DNA from: Bacillus sp. F19
GTDB taxonomy: Bacteria > Bacillota > Bacilli > Bacillales > Bacillaceae
Length of the DNA: 64,000 nt
Assembly (NCBI GenBank): GCA_023823795.1
Contig: CP085710.1
Span: 1,390,001 to 1,454,000, forward strand
Direction: 5' to 3'
Positions 51,310 to 60,610 of the stretch are shown here, piece by piece. A program made the translations under genes and the position numbers. The notes under the pieces were generated by a model. That model did not search any database, had not been told where the DNA came from, and saw only the letters and a list, made by a program, of their open reading frames with translations. How positions within the stretch are numbered: position 1 is the first letter of the stretch; each line of letters starts with the position of its first letter.

Positions 51310-52359
51310 TTATTGATTCAAAAATTTCACACAAACCGGATCCGGAACCGTTACATCAGATTGAAGCAAAGTCAGCGTGCCTGTTTCTTGATTTCTTTCA
51401 AATAAAACAAGGTTGCTGCTTTCCTGGTTTGAGGCAATCAGAAATTTTTCAGTCGGATCAAGAGCGAAGTCACGAGGCCAGTGACCTTCTGTTGATGTGC
51501 GTTCAACAAATGTCAGCTCTCCGCTGTCGCTGTTTGTGCTGAATACGGCAATGCTGTCATGGCCGCGGTTGGCTGCATAAACGAACCTTCCGTCAGAAGA
51601 AATGTGGATCGCACTGCCCTGATTATTTTCAGTGAAATCATCGGGAATTGTTGAGATGTACTGTAATTCAGTAAAGCTGCCATCTTCTTGATTGTAAGCA
51701 AGAACGACAACTTCATTGCTCAGCTCCGTCATTAAATAAGCAATTTTTCCGTTCGGATGGAACGTCATATGTCTTGGGCCGCTTCCTCCATGTAAATGAA
51801 GGCTGTGTATTTCGTTTAATTCACCTTTGTTTAATTCGTAGGTATACAGTTTATCTGTTCCTAAATCGATGGCCGCCACATATTTCTGGTCAGGGGTAAA
51901 GCCCGCATAATGGGCATGTGGTCCATCCTGTCTGTCTTTATTGGGTCCGTCTCCTACATGCTTTTTAATAGAGAGAGAAGGATAAAGAGTTTCGCTGTCA
52001 GTGTTCATTTCATACGATTCAATCGTGCCGTTATGATAATTGGCCGAAACAACAAATTGATTCTCGTCATTCACACTGACATGACAAGGAGAGGCGCCCC
52101 GCAGAAGCTGGCGGTTCAATTCCTTTAATTCGCCTGTTTCCGTATTTCTTGAGTAAGCTGCTACGCCGCCTGCCTCACCTTCTTTAGCAACGGCATAAAC
52201 AAAGCGGTTGTCCTTGCTGAGGTTTAAGTATGTAGGGTTTTCAAGGGCTGCAGCAACGCTGACTTCACCCAGTTTTTTAGCAGCAGTATCAAGTGTGAAA
52301 GTGTAAATTCCTTTGCTGTCGCCTTTTGTGTAGGTACCAATATAGCCAGTATACTTCAT
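51310..52359 (-). CDS. Lactonase-family beta-propeller (6-phosphogluconolactonase-like)
   Basis: 349 residues of seven-bladed propeller repeats: YIGTYTKGDSKGIYTFTLD at the start, then YLNLSKDNRFVYAVAKEG, PHAHYAGFTPDQKYVAAIDL, GSGPRHMTFHPNGK and WPRDFALDPTEKFLIASNQ. It is cytoplasmic and of normal length for YkgB/Pgl-type lactonases, which open 6-phosphogluconolactone or related lactones. AGGAGG precedes the ATG. Single gene, convergent with the cyclophilin unit. Confidence 0.85.
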   Translation of the reverse strand: MKYTGYIGTYTKGDSKGIYTFTLDTAAKKLGEVSVAAALENPTYLNLSKDNRFVYAVAKEGEAGGVAAYSRNTETGELKELNRQLLRGASPCHVSVNDENQFVVSANYHNGTIESYEMNTDSETLYPSLSIKKHVGDGPNKDRQDGPHAHYAGFTPDQKYVAAIDLGTDKLYTYELNKGELNEIHSLHLHGGSGPRHMTFHPNGKIAYLMTELSNEVVVLAYNQEDGSFTELQYISTIPDDFTENNQGSAIHISSDGRFVYAANRGHDSIAVFSTNSDSGELTFVERTSTEGHWPRDFALDPTEKFLIASNQESSNLVLFERNQETGTLTLLQSDVTVPDPVCVKFLNQ

Positions 52360-52583
52360 CTTTTTTCCTCCTATTTAGTAGGTTTGCCTTTATTTTAGCA
52401 CATGAAGCGCGTGAACTCTCATTTGAAAGGTCAGATATTCATCCATACCCTCCCGCCTTGAAAACAGAAACCCTTTTTCTTTAAATATATCCTGTAGCTA
52501 TTCCAATAATTTCGGTACGCTTGGCAGGTAGTGTATCCTTTCATTTTTTTACAAACCTATCAATCGAATATTAACAAGTTAGG

Positions 52584-52611
52584 AGAGAATGCAGGAAGCA
52601 TTCTCTTTTTG
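52584..52611 (+). terminator. Orphan terminator hairpin
   Basis: AGAGAATGC, five-base loop, GCATTCTCT, TTTTT. No + strand gene ends here. It could end a small RNA or act as an attenuator. Confidence 0.7.
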
Positions 52612-52643
52612 TGTGTATTTTCAAACTATTAAAAAAATTTTTA

Positions 52644-52672
52644 TTGAAAAAAGATTGGACAACCAATATGAT
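52644..52672 (+). promoter_or_regulatory. Sigma-A promoter of the amino-acid ABC operon
   Basis: TTGAAA, 17 bases, TATGAT. Confidence 0.7.
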
Positions 52673-52791
52673 AATAAAAAATGCACTCATGTAATAAAAG
52701 GTAACATTTTGTTATTTTTTAGGAAAAAAGGAGGTGAAAGGCTAAGTCACTTAAGCAAAAAATGGAAACCATTAGAAAAGGGGGAAATTCT

Positions 52792-53604
52792 ATGAAAAAC
52801 AGCAGTAAGCTTATAGGTGTCCTGTTATTTACCATTATTCTCATGCTATCTGGATGCGGCAGCAGTGAGAAAACAAGCAATGGGGCAGAGTCAGATGAGA
52901 AGAAAGTCCTTAAAGTTGGAACTGATGCGGCATTCGCGCCGTTTGAATACATGGATAAAGGGAAGATTGTTGGCTTTGATGCCGATTTTCTGGCTGCGGT
53001 TATGGAAGAGGCAGGCTATAAGCATAAACTCGAAAACATCGGGTGGGATCCATTATTTGCATCCATACAAGGGAAACAAATCGATTTGGCGATCTCAGGT
53101 ATTACAATCAATGACGACCGCAAACAAACCTATGATTTTTCAATTCCTTATTTTGAATCCACACATATGATTGTTTTTAAAGAAGGTGCAGATATAAAAA
53201 GCGCTGAAGATCTTAAAGGGAAGAAAATCGGCGTGCAAAACGGTACAACCGGACAGATTGCAGCAGAAAAAGTAGTCGGCGCAAATAACAATATTTCAAA
53301 ATATGAAACTACCGCTGTTGCTTTTATGGCACTTGAAAATAATGACGTTGAAGTGGTTGTGACAGATAATGTTGTGGCAAGTGAATATGCAAAGAACAAT
53401 CCAAACAGCAAAGTCAAAGCGATAGAAGATAAAGATAGCTTTGAATCTGAATTTTACGGTTTAATGTTTCCGAAAGACAGCAAGTTAAAAGCAGAATTTG
53501 ATGCAGCTATTAAAGCGGTCATTGAAAGCGGGAGTTACGCAGAAATCTATGAAAAGTGGTTTGGAAAAGAGCCGAGTGTAGATACTCTATTAAAAGCAGA
53601 ATAA
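52792..53604 (+). CDS. Polar amino-acid ABC transporter, substrate-binding lipoprotein
   Basis: 270 residues. Lipobox LSGC with C22, then an SBP_bac_3 domain: LKVGTDAAFAPFEYMDKGK, VGFDADFLAAVMEEAGYK, ISGITINDDRKQTYDFS, GKKIGVQNGTTGQIAAEKV. The two-lobe binder delivers a polar amino acid (glutamine or a basic amino acid; the residues do not settle it). ATG 52792 has AAGGGGG upstream. First gene of a three-gene operon. Confidence 0.9.
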   Translation: MKNSSKLIGVLLFTIILMLSGCGSSEKTSNGAESDEKKVLKVGTDAAFAPFEYMDKGKIVGFDADFLAAVMEEAGYKHKLENIGWDPLFASIQGKQIDLAISGITINDDRKQTYDFSIPYFESTHMIVFKEGADIKSAEDLKGKKIGVQNGTTGQIAAEKVVGANNNISKYETTAVAFMALENNDVEVVVTDNVVASEYAKNNPNSKVKAIEDKDSFESEFYGLMFPKDSKLKAEFDAAIKAVIESGSYAEIYEKWFGKEPSVDTLLKAE

Positions 53605-53646
53605 ATACCAGGCTTTTCATTCGATTTAAACACAAAGGAGACAGCT

Positions 53647-54303
53647 ATGGATTTCCGTTTTGATATTATAGTAGATTATCTGCCGCTTTTTATAGAAGGA
53701 ACACTATGGACAATCGCCATCACGATTATGGGCGTACTGCTTGGCGCAATTTTAGGTCTTTTTATCGGAATAGGTAAAATGATGAAAAACCCGCTGGCAA
53801 AGCTGCCTTTTGTCTGGTATATCAATTTTTTCAGAGGAACACCGCTGCTGGTTCAGATATTCATTATCCATTTCGGCGTTATGCCGTTGTTTATGTCGAC
53901 CGTAAACCCCATCATTTCAGGAGTTGTCTCCTTAGCCTTAAATGCTGCTGCTTACATAGCGGAAATTTTCAGAGCCGGCATTAAGTCAATCGACAGGGGA
54001 CAGATGGAAGCTGCACGATCACTTGGAATGAATCATATGCAAGCAATGAAGGAAGTAATTTTGCCGCAGGCAGTGAAACGGATGATTCCTCCGCTTGGAA
54101 ATGAATTTATCGTGCTGCTTAAAGATTCTTCGCTGATTTCGTTAATTTCAGTGCCGGAATTAATGTATTGGGGCAAGGCCGCAACCGGTCAATATTACCG
54201 GATTTGGGAACCATACTTAACAGTCGCTTTCGTTTATTTAGTGCTTACATTAAGCCTAACCTATTTGCTAAATTACGTTGAAAGAAGGTTAGACACAGAA
54301 TGA
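53647..54303 (+). CDS. Polar amino-acid ABC transporter permease
   Basis: 218 residues, His/Glu/Gln/Arg type: [18 protein letters not shown] helix, [16 protein letters not shown], and the EAA loop ([20 protein letters not shown], then LPQA). Five predicted helices; forms a homodimeric channel. ATGA overlap with the ATPase gene. Confidence 0.92.
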   Translation: MDFRFDIIVDYLPLFIEGTLWTIAITIMGVLLGAILGLFIGIGKMMKNPLAKLPFVWYINFFRGTPLLVQIFIIHFGVMPLFMSTVNPIISGVVSLALNAAAYIAEIFRAGIKSIDRGQMEAARSLGMNHMQAMKEVILPQAVKRMIPPLGNEFIVLLKDSSLISLISVPELMYWGKAATGQYYRIWEPYLTVAFVYLVLTLSLTYLLNYVERRLDTE

Positions 54304-55022
54304 TCTCGGTTAAAGCACTGAAAAAATCTTTTGGTAAAAATGAAGTACTTAAAGGGATATCAATGGAAGTACAGCCGCAGGAAGTTGTCGTCGTTATTGG
54401 ACCTTCAGGCTCAGGAAAATCAACGTTTCTGAGGTGCTTGAATTTATTAGAAACCATTTCTGAAGGGCATGTGTACATCGAAGGAGCGGATTTGACCGCC
54501 AGATCGACAGACATCAATGCTATACGAAAAGATGTGGGAATGGTCTTTCAGCATTTTAATTTGTTTCCGCACAAGACAGTCCTTGAAAATCTGACGGTCT
54601 CACCCATCATTGTACGAAAATGGAGCAAGGAAAAAGCAGAAGCTAAAGCAAGAGAGCTGCTGCAAAAAGTGGGGCTTTCTGAAAAAGTAAATGTTTATCC
54701 GGATTCCTTATCAGGCGGACAAAAGCAGCGTGTGGCGATTGCACGGGCACTCGCGATGGAACCGAAAATCATGTTATTTGACGAGCCAACCTCCGCACTG
54801 GATCCGGAAATGGTTGGAGAGGTGCTCGAAGTCATGAAGCAGCTGGCTAAAGAAGGAATGACAATGATGATTGTCACACATGAAATGGGATTTGCCCGTG
54901 AAGTAGGAGATCGTGTCATTTTTATGGATGAGGGCATGATTATCGAAGAGAACACCCCGATGGAATTATTTGAAAATACGAAGCATGAACGAACAAAGAG
55001 TTTTCTCAGTAAGATTTTATAG
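54300..55022 (+). CDS. Polar amino-acid ABC transporter ATP-binding protein
   Basis: 240 residues, GlnQ/ArtM type: Walker [10 protein letters not shown] at about 33-41, Q-loop FQHFNLFPH, signature [15 protein letters not shown], Walker [15 protein letters not shown] and switch THEMGFARE. It powers the binding protein and permease encoded just upstream. Confidence 0.93.
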   Translation: MISVKALKKSFGKNEVLKGISMEVQPQEVVVVIGPSGSGKSTFLRCLNLLETISEGHVYIEGADLTARSTDINAIRKDVGMVFQHFNLFPHKTVLENLTVSPIIVRKWSKEKAEAKARELLQKVGLSEKVNVYPDSLSGGQKQRVAIARALAMEPKIMLFDEPTSALDPEMVGEVLEVMKQLAKEGMTMMIVTHEMGFAREVGDRVIFMDEGMIIEENTPMELFENTKHERTKSFLSKIL

Positions 55023-55029
55023 AAGCAAA

Positions 55030-55065
55030 AAAAGCTGCAGCCAACTAAAATGGCTGCAGCTTTTA
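55030..55065 (+). terminator. Terminator of the amino-acid ABC operon
   Basis: AAAAGCTGCAGCCA, seven-base loop, TGGCTGCAGCTTTT: 14-bp perfect stem. Confidence 0.9.
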
Positions 55066-55880
55066 ACGTTTTCGAAAACCGTAATCATGCAGAGCGTGTT
55101 TCATATTAAATTAAGTCGTAACTGAATTAAAATCAAGTCCAAGGCTCATAATGGTCTGGGCAATTTCTGGACGAATGCCTGTCAGTACGGTCTCAATGCC
55201 GCTAAGCTTTAAAGCATCAACGATTTTGAAAAATTGATCAGCAACCATTGTTTCGATAATCGGAACTCCGGATACATCCAGAATCACATGCTCTAAATTC
55301 AGACGGGCTCCTTCATGGAGCGCAACTTCCATAATTAAGGAAGCACGGCGAGTATCGATTGCGCCAACAAGCGGGATAACGGCGATGCCATCTGCAATCG
55401 GCACAACAGGTACAGATAATTCTTCAAGCGCCGAATAAGCGATCTCTATTAAAGCGTTGCTGTGATCTTCATAAACATTGCCGATTACACTGCACGTCTT
55501 ATCAAGGAGAGGATCGATTATTTTTGAGACATCAAGCATCGTAATGGCTGAAAAATTGTTTTTATGGAGCTCTTCAGTGAGGGTGTCCCATAATGCAGTA
55601 CGGTACTCAGCAATTGCACGCAGACATTGGCTTAACGGAACATCAAAATGAATCGCCCGCTTAGAGATTTTAATGCTCCAATTTTTCACATTCTCATTTT
55701 TTACAGACTCTTTTTCTCCGCATAAAGCCTGTCCTAAATATCCAATCAGTTCTTCACGGAATGCAATGCGTTCTTTTAACGGAAAACCGGATTCTTCAGC
55801 TGCTGTGTATGCTGTGAATCTTGTACCTTTGGGATATTCAGCGTTATCTGCCGTGCGTTTTCCTGTATTTTATGACCGAT
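55063..55880 (-). pseudogene. Decayed RsbR-type stressosome paralogue
   Basis: The minus-strand frame from about 55880 codes for an RsbR-like helical domain (EYPKGTRFTAYTAAEESGFP, RIAFREELIGYLGQALCG) and a STAS domain (VIPLVGAIDTRRASLIMEV, VSGVPIIETMVADQFF). It has no start codon at its 5' end, where the frame is broken, and a TAA after NSVTT; beyond that stop the frame continues FNMKHALHDYGFRKR, a normal RsbR ending. From GTG 55689 a 192-residue STAS fragment could still be made. Confidence 0.65.
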
Positions 55881-55999
55881 GTTTGCTCTACACACTGCTT
55901 TGATGCCCTTTTATTACCCAAAGAGATGCGAATAAGAAAATGGGGTCATCAAACTACTTCTATGAGTACCCCAAAAAACAAAATATGAAAAGAGATTTT

Positions 56000-57070
56000 T
56001 TAATTAGATTCCGTTTTATTAGCAATCCTCTCAATAATCTCCCCAAGCTCATCCGGCCGGTGAAACTCAATCGGCGAGACCCCTTTCTCAAATTGAATCG
56101 TATCCGCCTCAACAAGCAATACATACCTTCCATTAATCTTGCCTAAATGAATATTCTCCCCAAAGTCGGCAAGCAAGCCTTTAATAGAAGTTTCACCAAG
56201 CTTCATTTTCAATTCAGCTTCCGGCGTGTGCTCAACAATCTGTGCAGCAGCTTCAATGACTTGATGCGTGTCTAATCGCTCTTGAATCTCCCTTTTTTCG
56301 CTTGCTTCCCAGATTTCCATGTCATGCTCAAACTGCTGGCGCTCCTGGCTGTTTTCCTCGTAGGTTTCGAGAACATGCTCCTGAACCATGCTCATCACTT
56401 GGGTTTTCATGATTTCGGGCATGGATTCTCCGTATTCGACGAATTTTAAGAAGTCTTCAAAGTAGCGGGCGTGTGAGGCCTGATGAATTTTCAGCTCGCC
56501 CGGCTCTGTCATTCCTTCTTCAGGCATATGCGGGTACTGAATTGATTTCATGTTTTTTGTTGTGATCGCCATTTGCACGTTGCGGATGAGCGTGGATTCA
56601 TCCGAGATTGAAGCAACTTTTGGTTCAAAATCACATTTTAAGATGAACAAAAAAGTATCTTCAAAGTATTTTTCCGGAGTGGCAGAAAGAACTAGAAATG
56701 CCCCGCCGCGAACTGCGCTTGCATCTAAATAAGCCCCGACAAATCGTTCGCTCGCTTCTTTAAACGATTCCTTTGTATCAGCAGTAAGCGCTTTGTGGAA
56801 AAGGTTGTAGTTCGGATTAGAATCCAGCTCATATCCTGGCTCAACGACAAAGTGGCCAAGCTTCGTCGGAACCTGTTCGCTGCGCGGATGCTTCTCGACT
56901 TTGCGCTTGACGATTTTCTTCAGTTCGCCGTCCAAAAAGTCTTTCAGTGCGTTCCCTTCGTATTCTTCTGTTGTTAATGTTTGAAAATGCTTGTATTGTT
57001 TATTGGCATTCTCCTCTTTGCCATCCACTTGGATAAGGTAAAAAGAGAGATAATTAATTTTGAATTCCAT
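56000..57070 (-). CDS. DUF3900-like conserved protein
   Basis: 356 residues, soluble, acidic, without signal peptide or helices in the membrane. It begins MEFKINYLSFYLIQVDGKEE and ends in a short beta-rich part (GKINGRYVLLVEADTIQFEK, GVSPIEFHRPDEL). From memory it resembles the DUF3900 proteins conserved in Bacillales; a nucleoid-associated NdpA-like role is a weaker alternative. AGGTGAAT precedes the ATG. Single gene. Confidence 0.6.
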   Translation of the reverse strand: MEFKINYLSFYLIQVDGKEENANKQYKHFQTLTTEEYEGNALKDFLDGELKKIVKRKVEKHPRSEQVPTKLGHFVVEPGYELDSNPNYNLFHKALTADTKESFKEASERFVGAYLDASAVRGGAFLVLSATPEKYFEDTFLFILKCDFEPKVASISDESTLIRNVQMAITTKNMKSIQYPHMPEEGMTEPGELKIHQASHARYFEDFLKFVEYGESMPEIMKTQVMSMVQEHVLETYEENSQERQQFEHDMEIWEASEKREIQERLDTHQVIEAAAQIVEHTPEAELKMKLGETSIKGLLADFGENIHLGKINGRYVLLVEADTIQFEKGVSPIEFHRPDELGEIIERIANKTESN

Positions 57071-57221
57071 AGATTCACCTGCTTCTTTTTCAGTTCCTCA
57101 AGTGTAAAAGATTGGACTATAGCAGTCAATCTATTACAATATGTTTCTCAATGATTTTAATAATGTAAGATTCATAATATGGTGCCTCTTTTTTGCGGCA
57201 GGGGAATTGGATTGGGTGGAA

Positions 57222-57332
57222 TTCACTTTTGTTCACATTTATACGGAATTAAGTTGGAAAGTCTCGGAATTAAGTTGAAAAGTATCGGAAATAAATTAGA
57301 AAGTCTCGGAATTATTTTGAAAAGTACAGGAA
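57222..57332. repeat. Five-unit 21-bp-period repeat element, copy B
   Basis: Inverted relative to copy A. The CGG (or AGG) core occurs at 57244, 57265, 57286, 57307 and 57328, exactly every 21 bases, with GAAAGTCTCGGAATT-type units. The end unit is joined to TTTTGTTCACATTTATACGG, the reverse complement of copy A's terminal sequence. Confidence 0.85.
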
Positions 57333-57342
57333 TTAGTACAAA

Positions 57343-57441
57343 ACGACCTATGAAATTGCTGAAGCTATTGACAGCAGCCAGCCTACGATTGTGAGAAAGC
57401 TGAAGAAGTATGGATTGTGTTTCGAACAGCCTGTCCAATAA
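57343..57441 (+). pseudogene. Helix-turn-helix remnant of a TyrR/RocR-type regulator
   Basis: An open frame of 32 codons reads TYEIAEAIDSSQPTIVRKLK, then KYGL and a short tail to TAA: the C-terminal DNA-binding helix of PAS/sigma-54-activator proteins. It has no start, and repeat element copy B lies directly upstream. Confidence 0.45.
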
Positions 57442-57553
57442 AACGCCTCCCGAACCCGAGCAGTTTCAGGAGCATCCTTCATACAATTGTCGAATATTAG
57501 AACATAATCTTGTGGTACAATAAAACATATTGAATCATGAGGAGAGAATACTT

Positions 57554-58096
57554 ATGGAAGAAACAGCTCGCACAGTCAAGAGTTATACGGCGATTATCGT
57601 CACACTTTCCCTTGTCGTAAATGCGATTATTCTTGGTTTGTTCTTTTTGCCGATCGGCTATGGCGGCGAAGTTAAATTTGATATTCATATTTTTCCGCGG
57701 ATAAATGCCGTACTGAACAGCTTTACGTTTGTTTTTCTGGTCATAGCGCTTGTCTCCATTATCAAGAAAAATGTGAAGCTGCATAAAGGCTTTATTTTAG
57801 CGGCTTTTACTACGACATTGCTTTTCTGTGTGTCTTATCTGACGTATCACTACATGTCAGTTGAAACAACGCGTTTTGGAGGAGAAGGTTTCATTCGAAA
57901 TGTCTACTTCTTCATTCTGATTACACACAGCTTCCTTGCTGCAATCATTGTTCCGCTTGCCCTGTTCTCAGTTGTCTGGGGCTGGACAGGTCAGCTTACA
58001 AAGCACCGCAGGATTGTCCGCTGGAGCATGCCGATCTGGTTATATGTAAGCTTTACGGGTGTCATTGTTTACTTGATGATTTCACCATATTATTGA
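57554..58096 (+). CDS. DUF420 membrane protein (YozB-like)
   Basis: 180 residues with five predicted helices: TAIIVTLSLVVNAIILGLFF, NAVLNSFTFVFLVIALVSI, ending WSMPIWLYVSFTGVIVYLM. The conserved H and W residues of DUF420 (KLHKGFILAAF, YLTYHY, HSFLAAI) are present. Family members are linked to haem-copper oxidase assembly. GAGGAGAG precedes ATG 57554. Confidence 0.82.
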   Translation: MEETARTVKSYTAIIVTLSLVVNAIILGLFFLPIGYGGEVKFDIHIFPRINAVLNSFTFVFLVIALVSIIKKNVKLHKGFILAAFTTTLLFCVSYLTYHYMSVETTRFGGEGFIRNVYFFILITHSFLAAIIVPLALFSVVWGWTGQLTKHRRIVRWSMPIWLYVSFTGVIVYLMISPYY

Positions 58097-58126
58097 AAAA
58101 GAGCTCAGCTTGCGCTGAGCTTTTTC
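58096..58126. terminator. Bidirectional terminator
   Basis: AAAAAGAGCTCAGC, four-base loop, GCTGAGCTTTTTC between convergent genes. Confidence 0.88.
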
Positions 58127-58464
58127 TATTCGTTTTTTGCAATAAATAGATAATCAGTCTGGGAGATGACGTCCAGTTTCTTCCCTTTTTTCTCGTACGT
58201 GGTCATAGCCCCCATCTGATCGATTTTCTTCCAGCCCCAAAGTCTGATGGCAAGCAAATAAGCAGCAGGGAGACCATTCTCCTCTGAAGCGAGTGGCCAG
58301 CTGTATTCCTCGAAGAAGGCTTTATCATTAGAAGACTCACTAAGCTTTGCGCTCACTGGTACCGGGAAATCTTCGGCTAATGGGGACGAGTGGTATAAGC
58401 CATAGAAATAAATGAGCAGCGCTGCCATCACAGTACAAGCAAGAATAACCCACTTTTTCATCAT
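58126..58464 (-). CDS. Hypothetical membrane-anchored protein
   Basis: 112 residues. One N-terminal helix (WVILACTVMAALLIYFYGLY), then an outside domain with WPLASEENGLPAAYLLAIRL and a TYEKKGKKLDVISQTDYLF ending. GGAGGTCG selects the ATG at 58464, which overlaps the stop of the Ada-AlkA gene by four bases, so translation is coupled. Family not recognised. Confidence 0.6.
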   Translation of the reverse strand: MMKKWVILACTVMAALLIYFYGLYHSSPLAEDFPVPVSAKLSESSNDKAFFEEYSWPLASEENGLPAAYLLAIRLWGWKKIDQMGAMTTYEKKGKKLDVISQTDYLFIAKNE

Positions 58465-59591
58465 TGATACAACGACCTCCATAAATAAAATACTGCATAC
58501 GCTTCCCACCCCTGCCAGCCTTCAGAAAGTTTTACTAGTTCATCCATTGACGGCTTCCGGTCTAAACCCAATTGAGCTTTTATAGCATGATGCAGGCCGA
58601 CATCTGCAGCAGGAAAAGCAGTAGTGTCCATTAAGCATTTCATCATGACATAATCCGCTGTCCATGCTCCTACACCGCGAATGCTTAGCAGAAGAGACCG
58701 TGCTTTATCAGTTTCTAAGCGAAGCAGCTTTTCTTTAGAAAGATTGCCGTTTGCCATCTCTCTCGCAATGCCAAGAATATATTCTGCTTTTCTCGTTGTG
58801 AATTGAAGGTTTTGGAGATCTGATATCTCAAGAGATGCGATCACTTCAGGTTTAGGAAAAAGCCACAGCTGTCTTCCTTCAAAATGATGACACTCACTGA
58901 ACTGTTCGATTAATCTCCTTTTTAGCGTATAGGCAAAATGAAGATTAATTTGCTGGCCAATGATCGCCCAGGTCAATGCCTCAAACAAATCAGGAATGCC
59001 AATGATCCGGAGTCCATAATGCTTAGTGACGACGGCTCTTAAAAGTTCATCCTTTTCAGCAAGCTCGTAAAAAGGCTGCATGTCCCTGTCTAAATCAAAT
59101 AGAGTCCAGATGTATTTGGCTGCTTGTACACGGGTAAACTTGTCAGGTGTAAGATCAGGGAATTCAATGACTAGCCTATCCTGCTTCATTGACACCTTCA
59201 TCAGCACCCTTTTACCATCGACTTCTATCCATTTGAGCAGAAAACCCTCTTGAACATAGTGAAGGACTTCAGCAGAGGATCTTCCGAGAAACACAAGACA
59301 TTCACTGAAGGCAAAATCGTTTGGAGGGATTAATTCTATGTAACTCTTATGATCAATCCACTTACTTTGCGGAAAATCAGGAAAACATTTTTTGCAAGAG
59401 CGGAATTGCTGGTTTTCAGCATCGGCTGCCGCTTGGAAAAAGATCACATTCTCTGGAAGCGGCTTTTTTGCATGACAGGAGGGTAAACAATAGATTTTCG
59501 TGGTTTTTACACCGGTGTAGAATACGCCATCAAACGATTTGTCAGCAGATAGCATCGCTTTTAGCATCGTGCTGCGGGGTAACACTGTCAT
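58461..59591 (-). CDS. Ada-type methyl acceptor fused to AlkA DNA glycosylase
   Basis: 376 residues. The N-terminal ~80 form an Ada zinc domain with C35, C39, C66 and C69, exactly the spacing of E. coli Ada C38, C42, C69 and C72; C35 would accept methyl from phosphotriesters. There is no AraC-type helix-turn-helix. The rest is 3-methyladenine glycosylase (HhH: SIRGVGAWTADYVMMKCL, with catalytic Asp in FPAADVGL). A single protein thus joins methyl sensing and base excision. GAGGGGATG precedes the ATG. Confidence 0.88.
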   Translation of the reverse strand: MTVLPRSTMLKAMLSADKSFDGVFYTGVKTTKIYCLPSCHAKKPLPENVIFFQAAADAENQQFRSCKKCFPDFPQSKWIDHKSYIELIPPNDFAFSECLVFLGRSSAEVLHYVQEGFLLKWIEVDGKRVLMKVSMKQDRLVIEFPDLTPDKFTRVQAAKYIWTLFDLDRDMQPFYELAEKDELLRAVVTKHYGLRIIGIPDLFEALTWAIIGQQINLHFAYTLKRRLIEQFSECHHFEGRQLWLFPKPEVIASLEISDLQNLQFTTRKAEYILGIAREMANGNLSKEKLLRLETDKARSLLLSIRGVGAWTADYVMMKCLMDTTAFPAADVGLHHAIKAQLGLDRKPSMDELVKLSEGWQGWEAYAVFYLWRSLYQ

Positions 59592-59719
59592 GATTTCATC
59601 CCCTCTCTTTTTAAAAATGATACCACTATTTTACATATTTTTGTATAATGACGTAGATTTCATCACGTTGAAACTTTTCTTATAACAGGTTCCTCTAACA
59701 TGTGAAAGGAGATGAAAAC

Positions 59720-59998
59720 GTGAGTCATGTACATAAAGTAGAGAAAGCAATAAGAGGAAATGAAGAAGCATTTGAAGAGCTGATTCAATTAGAAAGCTCC
59801 AAGTTATATAAAACGGCTTTTTTATATGTCCGGAATAAAGAAGATGCTTTAGATGTTCTGCAGGATACAGTGTGTAAAGCTTTTGTATCAATAGGGAGCT
59901 TAAGGCAGCCGGAATATTTTCAGAACATGGCTGACCTAAAATTTTAATCCGCACGGCTTATGAACTTTTGAAGAAAAAGAAAAAAACCGTGGCTGCCT
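59720..59998 (+). pseudogene. Truncated, frameshifted ECF sigma factor
   Basis: From GTG 59720 the frame reads VSHVHKVEKAIRGNEEAFEE and NKEDALDVLQDTVCKAFVSI (region 2), then shifts near 59925 to ILIRTAYELLKKKKKTVAA and stops. Region 4 is lost. Confidence 0.75.
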
Positions 59999-59999
59999 G

Positions 60000-60160
60000 A
60001 GCTGAATTTATCCATCATACCAAGTGCCGGCGGAACACAGCGGCTTGCAAGACTTGTTGGAAAAGGTGCGGCAAATGGATATGATTCTAAGAGGGAAAAT
60101 CATTGATGCGAAGGAAGCGTACCGAATAGGGCTAGTGTCAGATATTCCTCTGGAAAAATA
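60000..60160 (+). pseudogene. Enoyl-CoA hydratase (crotonase) fragment
   Basis: Two frames give LNLSIIPSAGGTQRLARLVG then MDMILRGKIIDAKEAYRIGL, the central crotonase motif and the following helix. It is fused to the sigma remnant without a start; both are debris. Up to 60350 more non-functional coding-like sequence follows (VIREAEGL). Confidence 0.65.
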
Positions 60161-60367
60161 GTGGTCAAGGGAACAGGGACGTTTAAAGTTATCAGAGAAG
60201 CAGAAGGCCTTTAGATGGGCGAAGCTTATGCACGTGAAATTCGGCAGGGAGTCTAAATAACTGTTTTCCGGCAGGCGGAACAAATCTGTCAGAATGGAAA
60301 GTGTGCAGATCGGGATATTTGTCCGGGTACCTGCCGGGTGTAACGGGATCTCGGATGAATGGTCATT

Positions 60368-60395
60368 AAAACCCTTTATAAATAAAGGGTTTTTC
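60368..60395 (+). terminator. Terminator
   Basis: AAAACCCTTTAT, AA, ATAAAGGGTTTTT. Confidence 0.85.
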
Positions 60396-60581
60396 GTGCT
60401 TGCTGTTAAAATTATTGTCTTTTAAAACTCCTGAAAAATTCATTCTTTTACTCTATCTATTGACTTGAAAGATAGGTTTTCCTGCACATTTAAACTACTA
60501 AAATGTGTATTAATTAGGACTTTTTATCCATGGTAAATGAAGTAAAAGTATTCGGGATTTTGTATTTTTATGTAAATGTTA

Positions 60582-60610
60582 TTGTAAAGTAATGATGTTT
60601 AATTTATAAT
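60582..60610 (+). promoter_or_regulatory. Sigma-A promoter of the dpp operon
   Basis: TTGTAA, exactly 17 bases, TATAAT. Confidence 0.8.

Larger units (their letters stand above)
52360..52791. other. Long leader region before the amino-acid ABC operon
   Basis: About 430 bases without a gene. It holds a stand-alone terminator hairpin (52584-52611) and, 33 bases later, the promoter of the ABC operon. Confidence 0.5.

Noticed and set aside
52589-52795. 68-codon ORF upstream of the amino-acid binding protein
   Set aside because: It runs through the orphan terminator and the promoter, has no ribosome site and no recognisable product.
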